A stretch of DNA of 51,279 bases from JANLIQ01 sp964362925 (GTDB taxonomy: Bacteria; Patescibacteriota; UBA1384; 2-12-FULL-50-11), in assembly GCA_964362925.1 (NCBI GenBank), contig CAYIGA010000001.1:1-51279 (forward strand), written 5' to 3'. Under the pieces are notes generated by a model, which had not been told where the DNA came from, did not search any database, and saw only the letters and a list, made by a program, of their open reading frames with translations. Positions 50,130 through 51,279 of this stretch are shown piece by piece. Both the position numbers and the translations under genes were made by a program. How positions within the stretch are numbered: the stretch's first letter is position 1; every line of letters begins with the position of its first letter.

Positions 50130-50972
50130 TCATTCGTGTTCGCTTTGAATTTTGCCCCTCAACGTCCTCAACTCTTTTAGCGCCAGTTTGGCTTCGTCGC
50201 CTTTGGGTGGTTTACCGTGCCAGTGCCAATCGTTTTCCATAAAATCAACGCCTTTCCCAGGAATAGTATGGGCGATTATGACGGTCGGTTTCTCAAACAC
50301 GGCTTTGGCGTGACGAAAGGCGGCGACAATATCGTCGAAATTATGGCCGTCGATCTCTAAAACATGCCAATTAAACGACCGATACTTGTCGGCTAGTGGT
50401 TCGAGCGGCATGACATCTTCGGTAAAACCATCAATTTGGATATTGTTTCGGTCAATCACAGCCGTTAAGTTGTGGAGTTGATTTTTACCGGCAAACAAAA
50501 TCGCCTCCCACGTCTGACCTTCGTCGTGTTCGCCATCAGACAAAATAGCATATGTTCTCCACCTGTTATTATTTAATCTAGCCGCTAGAGCCATACCGAT
50601 GGCTTGACTCAACCCTTGGCCCAACGGACCGGAGGAATTTTCAATTCCAGGCAGTGCTAGATTGTGGGGGTGACCGTGGAGACGAGTGCCAAATCGTCGG
50701 AGAGTCATTAATTCTTCAACTGGAAAATAACCCCGATGAGCTAGCGCCGCGTAAAGAATCGGGCAGATATGACCAGCCGATAGAACCAGCCGGTCTCGAT
50801 CCGGCCAAGTCGGTTGGTCGGGGCGAATATTGAGGATCTCAAAATAAAGAGCGGTAAAAATATCGGCCATTCCCAGCGGCCCAGCCGAATGACCCGAACC
50901 GGCCTCAACCAACATCCGAATAACCGCTTGGCGGATTTCGTTGGCTTTAAGTTCAAGTTCCTTGGTCGACAT
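50130..50972 (-). CDS. Transketolase, N-terminal half
   Basis: 280-residue thiamine-diphosphate-binding subunit. Motifs: AGSGHSAGPLGMADI, SAGHICPILYAAL, HGHPHNLALPGIENSSGPLG (20 residues) and the TPP-Mg motif SDGEHDEGQTWEA...VIDRNNIQIDG; the usual first Gly of GDG is Ser here. The end NDWHWHGKPPKGDEA is typical. Its ATG shares one base with the TAA of the epimerase gene (TAATG). Works with the C-terminal half in the non-oxidative pentose phosphate pathway. Confidence 0.95.
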   Translation of the reverse strand: MSTKELELKANEIRQAVIRMLVEAGSGHSAGPLGMADIFTALYFEILNIRPDQPTWPDRDRLVLSAGHICPILYAALAHRGYFPVEELMTLRRFGTRLHGHPHNLALPGIENSSGPLGQGLSQAIGMALAARLNNNRWRTYAILSDGEHDEGQTWEAILFAGKNQLHNLTAVIDRNNIQIDGFTEDVMPLEPLADKYRSFNWHVLEIDGHNFDDIVAAFRHAKAVFEKPTVIIAHTIPGKGVDFMENDWHWHGKPPKGDEAKLALKELRTLRGKIQSEHE

Positions 50973-51279
50973 TAATTAATTTTTCCAAGTAGTTGTTGGT
51001 AGTTTTCTTGCCAATCGCCTCGTCCGTAAATAGCGGCGGTCGCCACCACAACATCCGCTCCGGCTTCTTTGAGAACGGCAATATTATCTTGGTTCACCCC
51101 GCCGTCAACGGTAATGGTTAGACGATAAGGCTGTTTGTTAAGATAGGCGACGGCCAAGGCAGTATGAGGAAGTTGGTCTTGGCCAGTTTTACCCGGATTA
51201 ACACCCATCACCTGAACGTATGAACTAACGGCGAAAAATCGGCGAAGACTGGTCAAATCGGTTTCGGGGTTGACGTTAA
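50972..51279 (-). CDS. rpe: Ribulose-phosphate 3-epimerase (5' end outside window)
   Basis: C-terminal part of a TIM-barrel epimerase; about 102 codons are visible and the frame continues past the right edge without a start. NVNPETDLTSLRRF at the edge, VMGVNPGKTGQ (usually VMTVNPGFGGQ), ITVDGGVNQDNI and AGADVVVATAAIYG are the family signatures for the phosphate-binding end of the barrel. First visible gene of the operon rpe-tktN-tktC-aldolase, joined to tktN by TAATG. Confidence 0.92.
   Translation of the reverse strand, partial: NVNPETDLTSLRRFFAVSSYVQVMGVNPGKTGQDQLPHTALAVAYLNKQPYRLTITVDGGVNQDNIAVLKEAGADVVVATAAIYGRGDWQENYQQLLGKIN

Noticed and set aside
49029..50972. Transketolase halves as a frameshifted single gene
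   Set aside because: The halves are 123 bases apart, each has its own start and stop at a domain boundary, and split transketolases are known.

Overview
The window looks like a piece of a streamlined bacterial chromosome, most probably from the Candidate Phyla Radiation (Patescibacteria). Pointers are compact operons with 1-11 base overlaps, a transketolase split into two genes, a short IF-2, many small lineage-specific proteins and a 67-residue basic protein of a type I associate with CPR genomes. TGA is used as a stop (for example the end of the glycosyltransferase at 28000), so this is genetic code 11 and not a TGA-glycine lineage such as Gracilibacteria. The placement is an inference; no rRNA gene lies in the window.

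Layout. 1-11000 (minus strand) is the rpoB-rpoC block followed by rpsL-rpsG-small membrane protein-fusA. 11000-18000 is an envelope region: a beta-propeller-like exported protein, obg, an exported proline-rich protein, two tandemly duplicated secreted proteins, and a protein joining a CdaA-type membrane domain to CdaR/YbbR domains. 18200-26100 holds infB, gyrA and a gyrB interrupted by a 449-residue HNH intein. 26200-30800 holds a large unknown protein with three winged-helix-like repeats and a two-gene glycan operon (phosphoglycosyltransferase and GT4 glycosyltransferase). 30900-31650 is a REP-associated transposase flanked by its palindromes. 32000-43100 is a repair-rich stretch: uvrB, uvrA, uvrC and nfo, with a PD-(D/E)xK-like gene divergent from uvrA and several lineage-specific genes between. 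43200-51279 holds superoxide dismutase, a RuvC-like nuclease, cysteine desulfurase, a metallo-hydrolase, gapA, class II aldolase, split transketolase and ribulose-phosphate epimerase.

The most distinctive signal is regulatory. About ten conserved genes (gyrB, uvrA, uvrB, uvrC, nfo, sodA, gapA, cysteine desulfurase, a phosphoglycosyltransferase and probably infB) have a -10 box ending only 6-7 bases before the start codon and no Shine-Dalgarno, so their mRNAs should be leaderless. Ribosomal genes and most orphan hypothetical genes instead carry strong Shine-Dalgarno sites. Other notable items: a hairpin holding the rpsG start codon, a structured ~377-base leader, a 26-bp perfect palindrome before uvrC, quinolone- and rifampicin-pocket substitutions in GyrA and RpoB, a UvrC without its HhH tail, and four copies of a REP palindrome.

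No tRNA, rRNA or CRISPR array was recognised. All functional names rest on motif recognition by eye.
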